Below, in pieces: positions 9,240 through 17,569 of a stretch of 64,000 bases of DNA. Below the pieces are notes generated by a model. The model was given only the letters and a program-made list of their open reading frames with translations. It was not told the origin of the DNA and searched no databases. Each line of letters starts with the position of its first letter. Position 1 is the first letter of the stretch. Source of the stretch: Tannerella serpentiformis (lineage in GTDB: Bacteria; Bacteroidota; Bacteroidia; Bacteroidales; Tannerellaceae). Position numbers and translations under genes: made by a program. The stretch is taken from contig NZ_CP028365.1 in NCBI RefSeq assembly GCF_003033925.1, forward strand, positions 372,001-436,000. The letters run 5' to 3'.

Positions 9240-10214
9240 TTATCCCTCCTCCGGCAGATGAATATCGGGATTGCCGCTATCGCCGGCACCTCCGGTGCCG
9301 GAATGACCACCGGCGCCTCCGCCGCCGTCGGGTTTCTTTCCGGCGCCGCTATCGCCGCCGGGCTTCTTCGGCTCTTCCTTCTCGGGGAGGTGGATGTCCG
9401 GCTTACCGTCGTCCTTCCCCGGTTTTTGGGGTTTGGGCTCCTTCGGCTGTTTCGGCTGCTTGGGTTGCTTCGGATCCTTCGGTTTCTTGTCGGCGTTCGT
9501 CTGCCGGTTCGCCAGAGTGGACTTCTGATGGTTGATGTGCGACGTTACGCTCTCGACAAAGCCGCGATATGGGGCGTCGCCATTCACTACGACGAGGGCG
9601 TTGACCGTCTCTATGAGCTTGAGGTACGCTTCGTCGCAGGCTTTGCGCTTCTGCTTAATGACGCCCGTCAACTCCGATCGCTCCTCTTTGGCGCGCTTCT
9701 TAACTGCCGCCAAGTAGGCCGTTTGTTTCTGCTCCAGATCGTCGACAAAGTCTTTTATACCGGTCTGGGTGAGCTTACTAACGTCCATCGCGCGGAAATC
9801 TTGAATCAGGTTTCGCAGTGTGCCGGACTCTTGGTTCTGTGGCTGATCAACGATACTGCCGCCGCCGTACTTCTTGAATACGGCTACCGCTTCGGCACCG
9901 ACCTTGGCCTTCTCCTTGTCCGGATGTCCCGAAACGCCTCGCACAAAAGTGTAGAGCTTTGTGCAAGAATCGTCGCGCTGACGATCCAAGTTCGACACCT
10001 CGGCCGCTGACGGCACACTGGATGCGGCCTTGAGCGCCGTATCAAACTCTCCGAAAGCCTTGCCGTGATTCTCGACGTCCGTCTTTAGCCCTGCTGTATA
10101 TCCAGAAGCCGATTCGAGCAGCGGTAACTGGTCTGTCTCGTTCTTAACTAACTCTTGGAACCCAAAATCCTCCTGCACTCGGAGTCTCGCAATGTTGATA
10201 GTTGATATTTTCAT
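9240..10214 (-). CDS. DUF6261 family protein with Pro/Lys/Gly-rich tail
   Basis: A 324-aa protein of unknown function. The start is set at MKISTINIARLRVQEDFGF, the usual N-terminus of Bacteroidales DUF6261 proteins, 27 codons inside the longest frame. Residues 1-220 are mostly helical and charged with no signal peptide or membrane segment, which suggests a cytoplasmic protein. The last 90 residues are low complexity: KQPKQPKQPKEP, then glycine-rich stretches, with the motif PDIHLPE appearing twice, once about 43 residues before the end and once at the C-terminus. Arrays of repeats lie on both sides. The family assignment is from memory of the N-terminal motif. Confidence 0.75.
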   Translation of the reverse strand: MKISTINIARLRVQEDFGFQELVKNETDQLPLLESASGYTAGLKTDVENHGKAFGEFDTALKAASSVPSAAEVSNLDRQRDDSCTKLYTFVRGVSGHPDKEKAKVGAEAVAVFKKYGGGSIVDQPQNQESGTLRNLIQDFRAMDVSKLTQTGIKDFVDDLEQKQTAYLAAVKKRAKEERSELTGVIKQKRKACDEAYLKLIETVNALVVVNGDAPYRGFVESVTSHINHQKSTLANRQTNADKKPKDPKQPKQPKQPKEPKPQKPGKDDGKPDIHLPEKEEPKKPGGDSGAGKKPDGGGGAGGHSGTGGAGDSGNPDIHLPEEG

Positions 10215-10373
10215 GACTAACTCTCTATAAAAATGGTATCTGTTTGGGGTGCGAAGATCTATCTTTTTTCTGACCTTCCAAATTTTTCCCATCAATAGCA
10301 GTCATCTTTTTGATTTTGGCCTATCGTCATTCATCGATCACGCAAACCTTCTACAGGAAGAATAATTGTAATC

Positions 10374-10750
10374 CGTCGACAGTGCTTACTTTTTGAGGGA
10401 AGCCCATTGCAAGCCGTCGACAGTACAAACTTTTTGAGGGAAGTCGATTGTAAGCCGTCGACAGCAAAAACTTTTCGGGGTAAACCAATTGTAAGCCGTC
10501 GACAGTAAAAACTTTTTGAGGGAAGCCGATTGTAAGCCGTCGACAGCAAAAACTTTTCGAGGGAAGCCGATTGTAAGTCGTCGACAGCGCAAACTTTTTG
10601 AGGGAAGCTAATTGTAAGCCGTCGACAACAAAAACTTTTTGAGGGAAGCCAATTGCAAGCCGTCGACAGTACGAACTTTTTAAGGGAAGCTGATTGTAAG
10701 CCGTCGACAGTGCAAACTTTTTGAGGGAGGCTCATTGCAAGCCGTCTATA
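10374..10750. repeat. 41-bp tandem array C (10 units)
   Basis: Ten units have CGTCGAC or a variant at 10374, 10415, 10456, 10497, 10538, 10579, 10620, 10661, 10702 and 10743, exactly 41 bp apart. Each contains the palindrome GTCGAC and then AAAACTTTTTGAGGGAAGC. The array lies in the divergent gap between the DUF6261 gene and the first GLPGLI gene, ending about 140 bp before the latter. Confidence 0.95.
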
Positions 10751-10860
10751 ATAGATTATATAGATAAAGAGATGACTCGTCGGTCGTCTACCCTATTTCT
10801 TTTTAGAGGAAAGTGTGACCGATTTCCGTTTTTGATTCATCTTAAAACAAATATAGGCCA

Positions 10861-10868
10861 TATATTTG
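10861..10868 (+). promoter_or_regulatory. -7 promoter element for the GLPGLI operon
   Basis: TATATTTG, an exact match to TAnnTTTG, lies 24 bp before the ATG of the first GLPGLI gene. A TTTG at 10831 is about 26 bp upstream, slightly far for a -33 box. It is the only good promoter I see for the five-gene operon. Confidence 0.5.
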
Positions 10869-10892
10869 CGGCAAACCTACAAACTGAACGAG

Positions 10893-11726
10893 ATGAAAAT
10901 CGTTGTTTACCTCCTTCTCCTCGCCTCTCTCGCCGTACAGGCTGTTGCGCGCGATCCGCTGATCGATCGGGCTTATATGAAGTGTCTCTACCGCTATGTT
11001 TACCTCAATGATACGTTGACAGGAAAGACCAAGGATGATCTGCTCATCTTACAAATCGGGAAAAGCATCTCCAAGTGCTTTAGTCATTACAGCAACCAAG
11101 TCGATTCCCTCTCTGCGCTGCCGAATGGAGACATGATAATTGGAAAAATGATTGACGACGCCATGAATAGCGGCGAATTTATGCGGGGAAACTATCCCCA
11201 CAAGCGTCTGAAGACCTACATTTATAAGAATTACCCAGAAGGACGCATGACAGTAACCGATGGGCTGATTCTACAGGACTATTGCTACGTGGATTCGCTG
11301 CACACGCAGATATGGACGATGGGCGACAGCACGCGCGAGGTGTTAGGATATACGTGTCAGCAAGCGACGGCCGACTTTCGCGGTCGCCATTGGACGGCTT
11401 GGTTCGCGACGGACATCCCCGTCAGCGACGGCCCCTGGAAGCTCGGCGGACTGCCGGGGCTGATCCTCGAGGCGTATGATGAGGGGCAGCAACATGTGTT
11501 TACTGCCGTCGGCTTAGAACGGGTGAAGGATGAACCGATCATTTTTAATCGATCGTTTGGAGATAATCAAAAATTTGAGCAGACAAACCGCCTCGAGTTT
11601 CTCCGATCGAAGAAAAAATCACTGATGGATCTCAATGGCTACATTCAGATGGAGACGGGCATTGACTTGAGCCAGGGAAAGCCGCAAAAAGTGATGCGAT
11701 ACGACCTGTTGGAACGTGATTACTGA
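10893..11726 (+). CDS. GLPGLI family protein, paralog 1
   Basis: A 277-aa secreted protein of the GLPGLI family (function unknown). The start MKIVVYLLLLASLAVQAVARD gives a clean signal peptide; a start 9 codons earlier does not. The signature block runs WTAWFATDIPVSDGPWKLGG then LPGLILEAYD at about 165-195. The N-terminal half has the family pattern KCLYRYVY, DDLLILQIGK and SKCFSHY. It is first of four tandem paralogs, 7 nt before the next. It shares long near-identical stretches with paralog 2, including the C-terminal YDLLERDY. The protein is probably periplasmic or surface-exposed together with the barrel encoded at the operon end. Confidence 0.9.
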   Translation: MKIVVYLLLLASLAVQAVARDPLIDRAYMKCLYRYVYLNDTLTGKTKDDLLILQIGKSISKCFSHYSNQVDSLSALPNGDMIIGKMIDDAMNSGEFMRGNYPHKRLKTYIYKNYPEGRMTVTDGLILQDYCYVDSLHTQIWTMGDSTREVLGYTCQQATADFRGRHWTAWFATDIPVSDGPWKLGGLPGLILEAYDEGQQHVFTAVGLERVKDEPIIFNRSFGDNQKFEQTNRLEFLRSKKKSLMDLNGYIQMETGIDLSQGKPQKVMRYDLLERDY

Positions 11727-11733
11727 TTTCAAA

Positions 11734-12561
11734 ATGAAAGTCATCCTCTATCTTCTCCTCACCTCTCTCGCCGTACAGGCTACCGCGCGAGAGCCGGTGC
11801 TCGATCGGGCGCACATGAAGTGCCTCTACCGTTATGTTTACACCTTCGACACGCTGAAAAACGAGTTGCGCGACGACTTACTTATTCTCCAAATCGGGAA
11901 AGAGGTGTCGAAGTGTTACAGTTACTACACCTTTCAATGTGACTCGCTACAGCGCACGCCCGATGGGGCAAAAGTCTGGAGCGAGCTGTTCCGACGAGCG
12001 ATAGAAAAGGATGGGATCTATGGAGACTTCCCACACGTCCGAATGAGCACCTATGTCTATAAAAATTACCCGACGGGACAGATGACAATCACAGATCGGA
12101 TTTCTTCACAGGGCTATTGCTACGTGGATTCGCTACACACGCAAACATGGGCGATGGGCGACAGCACGCGCGAGGTGTTGGGATATACATGTCAGCAAGC
12201 GACGGCCGACTTTCGCGGTCGCCGATGGACGGCTTGGTTCGCGACGGACATCCCCATCAGCGACGGCCCGTGGAAGCTCGGCGGACTGCCGGGGTTGATC
12301 CTCAAAGCGTATGATGAGGGGCAGCAACATGTATTTACTGCCGTCGGCTTAGAACGGGTGAAGGATGAACCGATCATTTTTAATCAACAGGATGGCCGCA
12401 ACCGTCGTTTTGAGCCAACGAATCGCCTGGATTTCCTCCGTATGGAGCGGCGATTCCTGATGGATTCCAATTCTTTTATCCAAATGGAGACAGGTATTGA
12501 CTTGCTTGGCGATGAACCCAATCAAGTGATGCGATACGACCTGTTGGAACGTGACTACTGA
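11734..12561 (+). CDS. GLPGLI family protein, paralog 2
   Basis: A 275-aa secreted GLPGLI protein, the closest relative of paralog 1. The start MKVILYLLLTSLAVQATARE gives a signal peptide; six in-frame codons upstream run back into the previous gene. It has KCLYRYVYTFDTL, LLILQIGKEVSKCYSYYT and the core FATDIPISDGPWKLGGLPGL. The 3' ends of paralogs 1 and 2 are nearly identical in DNA, including bases just past the stop, which indicates recent tandem duplication. The gap to paralog 3 is 11 nt. Confidence 0.9.
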   Translation: MKVILYLLLTSLAVQATAREPVLDRAHMKCLYRYVYTFDTLKNELRDDLLILQIGKEVSKCYSYYTFQCDSLQRTPDGAKVWSELFRRAIEKDGIYGDFPHVRMSTYVYKNYPTGQMTITDRISSQGYCYVDSLHTQTWAMGDSTREVLGYTCQQATADFRGRRWTAWFATDIPISDGPWKLGGLPGLILKAYDEGQQHVFTAVGLERVKDEPIIFNQQDGRNRRFEPTNRLDFLRMERRFLMDSNSFIQMETGIDLLGDEPNQVMRYDLLERDY

Positions 12562-12572
12562 TTTCGTAAGCG

Positions 12573-13418
12573 ATGAAGACGACCGTTTTTCTCTTACTTT
12601 TTTCTGCGCAAGTTGTGGCGCAACATCACACAAGGCTTAATCCGGCTATAATAGAGGTGCATTATCACCACACGATGCAGCGCGACACGGTGAGACGGCT
12701 GGCGACGGAGACGGACTCCATGATCCTCCGAATCGGAGCAAGCGCGAGCCAGTTTTTTAGCCATCATACCTTTTATTATGACTCGTTGTGGAACGACCCC
12801 GACGGTCGCGCGACAGCCGAAGCGCTGACGCTCGAGGCCTTTCGCACGCGCGATCATTCAAAAGAGCCGCGAGTGGGAACGACTTACGACTACCTCTACA
12901 AGAATTACCCGGCGGGGCGAATCACGACGACTAACGAACAGTTCCACGTTGCCTGCCGCTACGACGAGGCCACGCCCTCGATCTCGTGGGGGATGGCCGA
13001 CTCCGTCCGCATGATACTCGGCCACCCATGCCGCATGGCGACGGCCGACTTTCGCGGTCGTCATTGGACGGCTTGGTTCGCGACGGACATCCCCGTCAGC
13101 GACGGCCCTTGGAAGCTCGGCGGACTGCCGGGGTTGATCCTCGAGGCGTATGACCGGGGCGACGACTACCGTTACACGGCCGTCCAGATCGTAGAGAGTG
13201 GCCTCGATCCCGTGACGTTCTACTGTTTCGACGGCAAACCCTTCTTCGACACCGATCGCCGGACCTTCCTTCGCTCCCAGCGTGCTTTCCTCAGCGGACA
13301 AGGCAACGTCTACGACATCGAATTGATCCGCGCAATCGTGCAATCCGGCCGCCGGAAGACCTACATGCAGCGCGAGGCCCATCGGCTGCTCTTCGATCCA
13401 TTAGAAAGGGATTACTAA
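12573..13418 (+). CDS. GLPGLI family protein, paralog 3
   Basis: A 281-aa GLPGLI protein with signal peptide MKTTVFLLLFSAQVVAQ. It is the most divergent of the four at both ends: the N-terminal half lacks the KCLYRYVY segment and the C-terminal third is unlike the others, although it still closes with LLFDPLERDY. Yet the central block coding TADFRGRHWTAWFATDIPVS to GLILEAYD is almost identical to its siblings in DNA, silent sites included. This points to gene conversion. Function unknown. Confidence 0.88.
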   Translation: MKTTVFLLLFSAQVVAQHHTRLNPAIIEVHYHHTMQRDTVRRLATETDSMILRIGASASQFFSHHTFYYDSLWNDPDGRATAEALTLEAFRTRDHSKEPRVGTTYDYLYKNYPAGRITTTNEQFHVACRYDEATPSISWGMADSVRMILGHPCRMATADFRGRHWTAWFATDIPVSDGPWKLGGLPGLILEAYDRGDDYRYTAVQIVESGLDPVTFYCFDGKPFFDTDRRTFLRSQRAFLSGQGNVYDIELIRAIVQSGRRKTYMQREAHRLLFDPLERDY

Positions 13419-13429
13419 TACGATAGGGT

Positions 13430-14266
13430 ATGAAAACGATTCGCTACCTCTTGTTATTTATGGCGTTGGCCGTCCATGCATCGGCACAAAAGGACGTGCT
13501 CGACCACGCATCTATGAAGTGTATGTATCGGGCGACGGAATTAAAGGACACGCTCGACGTCGCTTTTTATGAAGACCTCTTGATACTGCAGATTGGCCCC
13601 CAAGTCTCCAAATGTTTCAGCTATTACACCTTCCAGAACGACTCTCTCCGACAGACGCCGGAGGGAAATCGTCAGGCGAGTGAGCTTTTTAATCGTGCCT
13701 TGGCCGATTTCCATAAGCATCGCGACCGCAGCCGGTTCCTGAATAGCTTTCCGCGCAATCGCACCATCACAATCGTTTACAAGAATCACCCCGCGGGCGC
13801 CATCACCGTGACCGACGGACTGCGGGAAGATCAAGTGACGTATCGCGACACCCTCAACGCCCAGCAGTGGACGATGACCGACAGCACGCGCGAGGTGTTA
13901 GGATATACGTGTCAGCAAGCGACGGCCGACTTTCGCGGTCGCCGATGGACAGCTTGGTTCGCGACGGACATCCCCGTCAGCGACGGACCCTGGAAGCTCG
14001 GCGGACTGCCGGGGCTGATCCTCGAGGCTTACGATAAGGGCCATCAATATACGTTTACAGCCGTCGGCTTAGAGCGGGTAGCGGAGGAGCCGATCGTCTT
14101 CACCCCTTGCGGAGGGAAGAATGGCTACCGGACAGTGGACAGGCGTGCTTTCCTCAAAGCGAAAATGTTCGATTTGACGCACGGCGGTGCACTCGGCGCC
14201 TCGGGTCTGAAGTCGACGGACTACGAACCTGTATATAGGGATCTGATAGAGAGGGATTACCGGTGA
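13430..14266 (+). CDS. GLPGLI family protein, paralog 4
   Basis: A 278-aa GLPGLI protein with signal peptide MKTIRYLLLFMALAVHASAQ. It keeps KCMYRATELKDTL, LLILQIGPQVSKCFSYYT and the full core FATDIPVSDGPWKLGGLPGL. Its stop TGA overlaps the ATG of the outer-membrane barrel gene (ATGA-type junction at 14264-14268), so the two are probably translationally coupled. That coupling is the best evidence that GLPGLI proteins and the barrel act together. Confidence 0.9.
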   Translation: MKTIRYLLLFMALAVHASAQKDVLDHASMKCMYRATELKDTLDVAFYEDLLILQIGPQVSKCFSYYTFQNDSLRQTPEGNRQASELFNRALADFHKHRDRSRFLNSFPRNRTITIVYKNHPAGAITVTDGLREDQVTYRDTLNAQQWTMTDSTREVLGYTCQQATADFRGRRWTAWFATDIPVSDGPWKLGGLPGLILEAYDKGHQYTFTAVGLERVAEEPIVFTPCGGKNGYRTVDRRAFLKAKMFDLTHGGALGASGLKSTDYEPVYRDLIERDYR

Positions 14267-16857
14267 TGAGATACTTCCTTATTTTCTTATTATTTATGAC
14301 GGGCGTCGCGGCCACGGCCCAGCGGGTGACGCTCTCGGGAACGGTGACCGACGGCGCTAACGGCCAACCCATAGCGGGTGTGCTCGTCACGGTGCGCCCT
14401 TCCGGAGCACAGAAAGTGCTGGCGTTCACGCAAACGATGGCTAACGGACGGTTTGAAGTGACGCTGACGGCCGACGCGACTGATCGCGTGCTCCACTTTT
14501 CGATGATGGGCTATGCCGCACGCACACTCCCGATCGAGAAAGGTCGGACGACGTACGACGTGACCCTTAAAGAACAGGCCACAGCGCTGCGAGAGGTCAT
14601 CATCCGCGCTCCCAGTATTCACGAAAGAGGGGACACCATCACGTATATCGTCTCCCGATTTGCGACAACGGCCGACCGCTCGCTGGGTGACGTCCTCAAA
14701 AAGATGCCAGGCATTGAAGTCGAGAAGAGCGGGGCCATCACCTACAATGGAAAGCCTATCAACAAGTTCTACATCGAGGGTAAGGACATGCTGGAGGGCC
14801 GATACGGCATAGCGACGAACAATATCCATCCCAGCGACGTGGGTAGCGTGGAGGTGATGGAGAACCACCAACCGGTGAAAGCGCTGGAGAACATCTCTTT
14901 TTCTCAAAACCCGGCCATCAATATCCGGTTGAAGGAGGACGCCAAGGCGCGCTGGGTGGGGACAGCCAAGGCGGCCGTCGGCGCGAGTCCTTTCCTTTGG
15001 GAGGGAGAGCTGGCGCTGATGCGTTTTAAGCGGAAATCGCAAACGTTGAATACGTTGAAGTCGAACAACACGGGTCGCGACGTGACGCGTGAGGCCGCGT
15101 TGCTCATCGACGGCGAGCGTGCCGAATCGGCTCTCATGGAGCATATCGACGTGTCCCCTGATCGCCTGCGGGCTATCGACGGCGACCGCAGTCGTTTCAA
15201 CCGTTCTCACCTCGTGACGACGAACAACCTCTGGGGCGTGTCTAAAGATTTTGACCTCACGTCGCAAGTCACCTATGGCAACCACCGCCTCACGTCCGAC
15301 GTGGCCAGCAGCCAGACGTATTTCCTCGACGACTCGACCGTTTTCACCGAATCCGACGAGCACACCCTCAGCCGCCACCACACCTGCACGGGCGACATCA
15401 CGCTGACGGCCAACACCCCGTCCTTATACGTGCGCAACAAGCTGCAAGTCGACCTCCGGTGGGACGACACGCAGCAAACCGTCCGTGGCACCTACCCCAA
15501 CCGTCAAGCAGCCACGCTCCCCCGCCGTTCCTTCTCCGACGAATTGGAGCTGATCCGTCGCTACGGCCGTCGCGCCTACTCGCTCCGCTCGCTCAACGTC
15601 TACCGCGCCCATCCGCACCGCCTCACCGTCCGCCGGAGCGATGGCGACGAGCAGCAACAGCGCGTCGAGTCGTCCGTTTTTTACACCCACACGCATACGT
15701 CGCTCTCGTTCTATTTCGACCCCGTCGCCCTCTCCCTGCGCGCGGGCCTCGTCGGCACCTGGAGGAGCTTGCGCAGCGCGTTGACCGGCCTCTCGGACTC
15801 GTTCGGCAGCCTCCGCAACGACATGTCGACGCGTCGCCTCTGCCTGTACGTCTCCCCCGAGCTGGCGTACCGTCACGCCGACCTGGAGGCGACCGTCCGA
15901 CTGCCGCTCTCCCTCCTCCCCTATCGCCATACGGACCACATCACCGGCCGCACGACCACGCGCGGACACCTCCTTTTTGCGCCCACGGCTTACATCCAGT
16001 GGTACCTCACCTCGCGACTCACCCTGTCCCTCGACGGTCGCCTGTCCCCCATCGCGCCCGACGAGCAGACGTTTTACGAAGGCCTTATCCTGCGCGATTA
16101 TCGCCACCTGTCGCAGGGACTCATCGACGACCATTTGGGGCAACACATCTCGGCCGACATCACCGTCCGTTACCGCTATCCGCTTCGTGCACTGTTCGCC
16201 CACGCCTCCGCCGGCTACGTGCAGCGTCGCCAGACGCACACCGTCGACAGCCGTTTCCTCGGCGCTTACCTCCTTCAGACGACCATCCCAGAGGCCTCCG
16301 ACACTCGGTCATGGATGGCCGACGCCAGTCTGAGTAAGGGTCTCGACGCCCTTCGGAGCATCGTCACTCTAAGCGCCAGCTTCCTCTCCACCCGAGGCAT
16401 GGCCTACCGCAATCGCGTGCCCACTTTTTTCACGTCTACAAATCGCGATGCCAGTTGCAAGCTCTCCACCCGTCTCGCGACGTGGTGCAACACCGCCTAC
16501 GAGCTCTCTCTCTCCCAGAGCACGCTTCACGTCGACCGTCCCGACTTCCGATCCTCGTATCTTGACCTCTCCCAACGTATCACGCTACACCTCATCCCGC
16601 ATCGCATGTGGAGCCTACGCCTCACGGCCGAGCACTACAGCAATGAAATCGCCCCCCGCCTCCGCAAGCAACTCCTCCTGGCCGACGCCGAGCTGACGTG
16701 CAGCCTGAAACATGGCTGGGAGGTAAACGTTTCCGCCCGCAACCTCTTCAACCGCCGCACCTACGCCTACACCCTCTACGACGGCCCGGCCACCTTCCGC
16801 AAATCCTATCTCCTCCGCCCACGCAACCTCACCGTCGGCCTCTTCTTCCGCTTCTGA
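14266..16857 (+). CDS. outer-membrane beta-barrel protein with CarboxypepD_reg-like and plug-like domains
   Basis: An 863-aa TonB-receptor-like protein. The ATG at 14266 overlaps the upstream stop; a GTG one codon earlier is less likely. Signal peptide, then a CarboxypepD_reg-like domain (about 22-95: LSGTVTDGANGQPIAGVLVT), then a plug-like domain with ERGDTITYIVSRF, LGDVLKKMPGIEV and ITYNGKPINKFYIEGKDML, then a long barrel ending LTVGLFFRF with a terminal Phe. The substrate is unknown. The same fold and motifs occur in the barrel at 59341, which also sits last in a GLPGLI operon. A TonB box is not obvious. Confidence 0.88.
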   Translation: MRYFLIFLLFMTGVAATAQRVTLSGTVTDGANGQPIAGVLVTVRPSGAQKVLAFTQTMANGRFEVTLTADATDRVLHFSMMGYAARTLPIEKGRTTYDVTLKEQATALREVIIRAPSIHERGDTITYIVSRFATTADRSLGDVLKKMPGIEVEKSGAITYNGKPINKFYIEGKDMLEGRYGIATNNIHPSDVGSVEVMENHQPVKALENISFSQNPAINIRLKEDAKARWVGTAKAAVGASPFLWEGELALMRFKRKSQTLNTLKSNNTGRDVTREAALLIDGERAESALMEHIDVSPDRLRAIDGDRSRFNRSHLVTTNNLWGVSKDFDLTSQVTYGNHRLTSDVASSQTYFLDDSTVFTESDEHTLSRHHTCTGDITLTANTPSLYVRNKLQVDLRWDDTQQTVRGTYPNRQAATLPRRSFSDELELIRRYGRRAYSLRSLNVYRAHPHRLTVRRSDGDEQQQRVESSVFYTHTHTSLSFYFDPVALSLRAGLVGTWRSLRSALTGLSDSFGSLRNDMSTRRLCLYVSPELAYRHADLEATVRLPLSLLPYRHTDHITGRTTTRGHLLFAPTAYIQWYLTSRLTLSLDGRLSPIAPDEQTFYEGLILRDYRHLSQGLIDDHLGQHISADITVRYRYPLRALFAHASAGYVQRRQTHTVDSRFLGAYLLQTTIPEASDTRSWMADASLSKGLDALRSIVTLSASFLSTRGMAYRNRVPTFFTSTNRDASCKLSTRLATWCNTAYELSLSQSTLHVDRPDFRSSYLDLSQRITLHLIPHRMWSLRLTAEHYSNEIAPRLRKQLLLADAELTCSLKHGWEVNVSARNLFNRRTYAYTLYDGPATFRKSYLLRPRNLTVGLFFRF

Positions 16858-16903
16858 CGCCCCCTCCCCACCCAACAACACCCCTTCCCTCAAATGGAAA
16901 GCC

Positions 16904-17490
16904 CTATTGCCTCACAGCTACAGCCCTTTCCTTTCAAGGGAAGAGCTATTTTTTCACAGCAACAGTCCTTTCGATTCAAGGGATGGACTATTTTTTCACA
17001 GCGATAGACTTTTCAATTCAAGGAAAGGAGTGTTTTTTCACAGTGACAGCCCTTTTTTTTCGGGGGAGGAGCTATTTTTTTCGGACAATCTCCCTTTCTA
17101 TTCAAGGGAAGCACTATTTTTTCATAGCGACAGTCCTTTCTCTTCAAGGAAAGAGATGATTTTTCTTGCTGATAGCCTTTTCGATTTAAGGAAAACACTA
17201 AATCCATACAGCGACAGCCCTTTCTTTTCGGGGGAAGAGCTATTTTTTTCAGACAATTCCCTTTTCGATTTAAGGGAAGCACTAAATCCACACAGCGACA
17301 GCCTTTTCTCTTCAAGGGAGGAGCTATTTTTTCACAGCGATAGCTCTTCCTTTTTGAGAGAAAAGCTATTTTTTTCGGACAATCCCCCTTTCCTTTCAAG
17401 GAGAGCACTAAATCCACATAGCGAAAGCCTTTTCTTTTCGAGGGAAGAGCTGTTTTTTCATGACAACAGTCCTCTACTCTCGAAAAGAGA
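16904..17490. repeat. 42-bp tandem array D (about 14 units)
   Basis: Units recur every 42 bp; CTATTTTTT, CACTAAATCC or an equivalent is at 16946, 16988, 17030, 17072, 17114, 17156, 17198, 17240, 17282 and 17324, continuing to about 17490. At least three unit types (CTATTTTTTCACAGC, CTATTTTTTTCGGACAA and CTAAATCCACACAGC) are interleaved, so it is a partial higher-order repeat. Each has a CCTT/AAGG inverted repeat. Because 42 is a multiple of three, an open frame of nearly 200 codons runs through it, but it encodes only a repetitive peptide and is not a gene. It fills the convergent gap between the barrel and DUF5686 genes. Confidence 0.94.
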
Positions 17491-17501
17491 GGCGTAAACG
17501 C

Positions 17502-17546
17502 AAAAAAGCGCCCCGATCACCAAAGAGGTGACAGAGGCGCCTTTCG
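17502..17546 (-). terminator. bidirectional hairpin terminator
   Basis: AAAAAAGCGCC and GGCGCCTTT arms surround an inner GATCACC/GGTGAC stem. It sits 25 bp past the DUF5686 stop. The A run on one side gives a U tract on the minus strand. Confidence 0.65.
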
Positions 17547-17569
17547 TTATGATCGAGCGACCGTAGACG

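Noticed and set aside
16907-17497. Open frame of nearly 200 codons between the barrel and DUF5686 genes
   Set aside because: It is a translation of the 42-bp array; the peptide repeats every 14 residues and has no protein-like composition.
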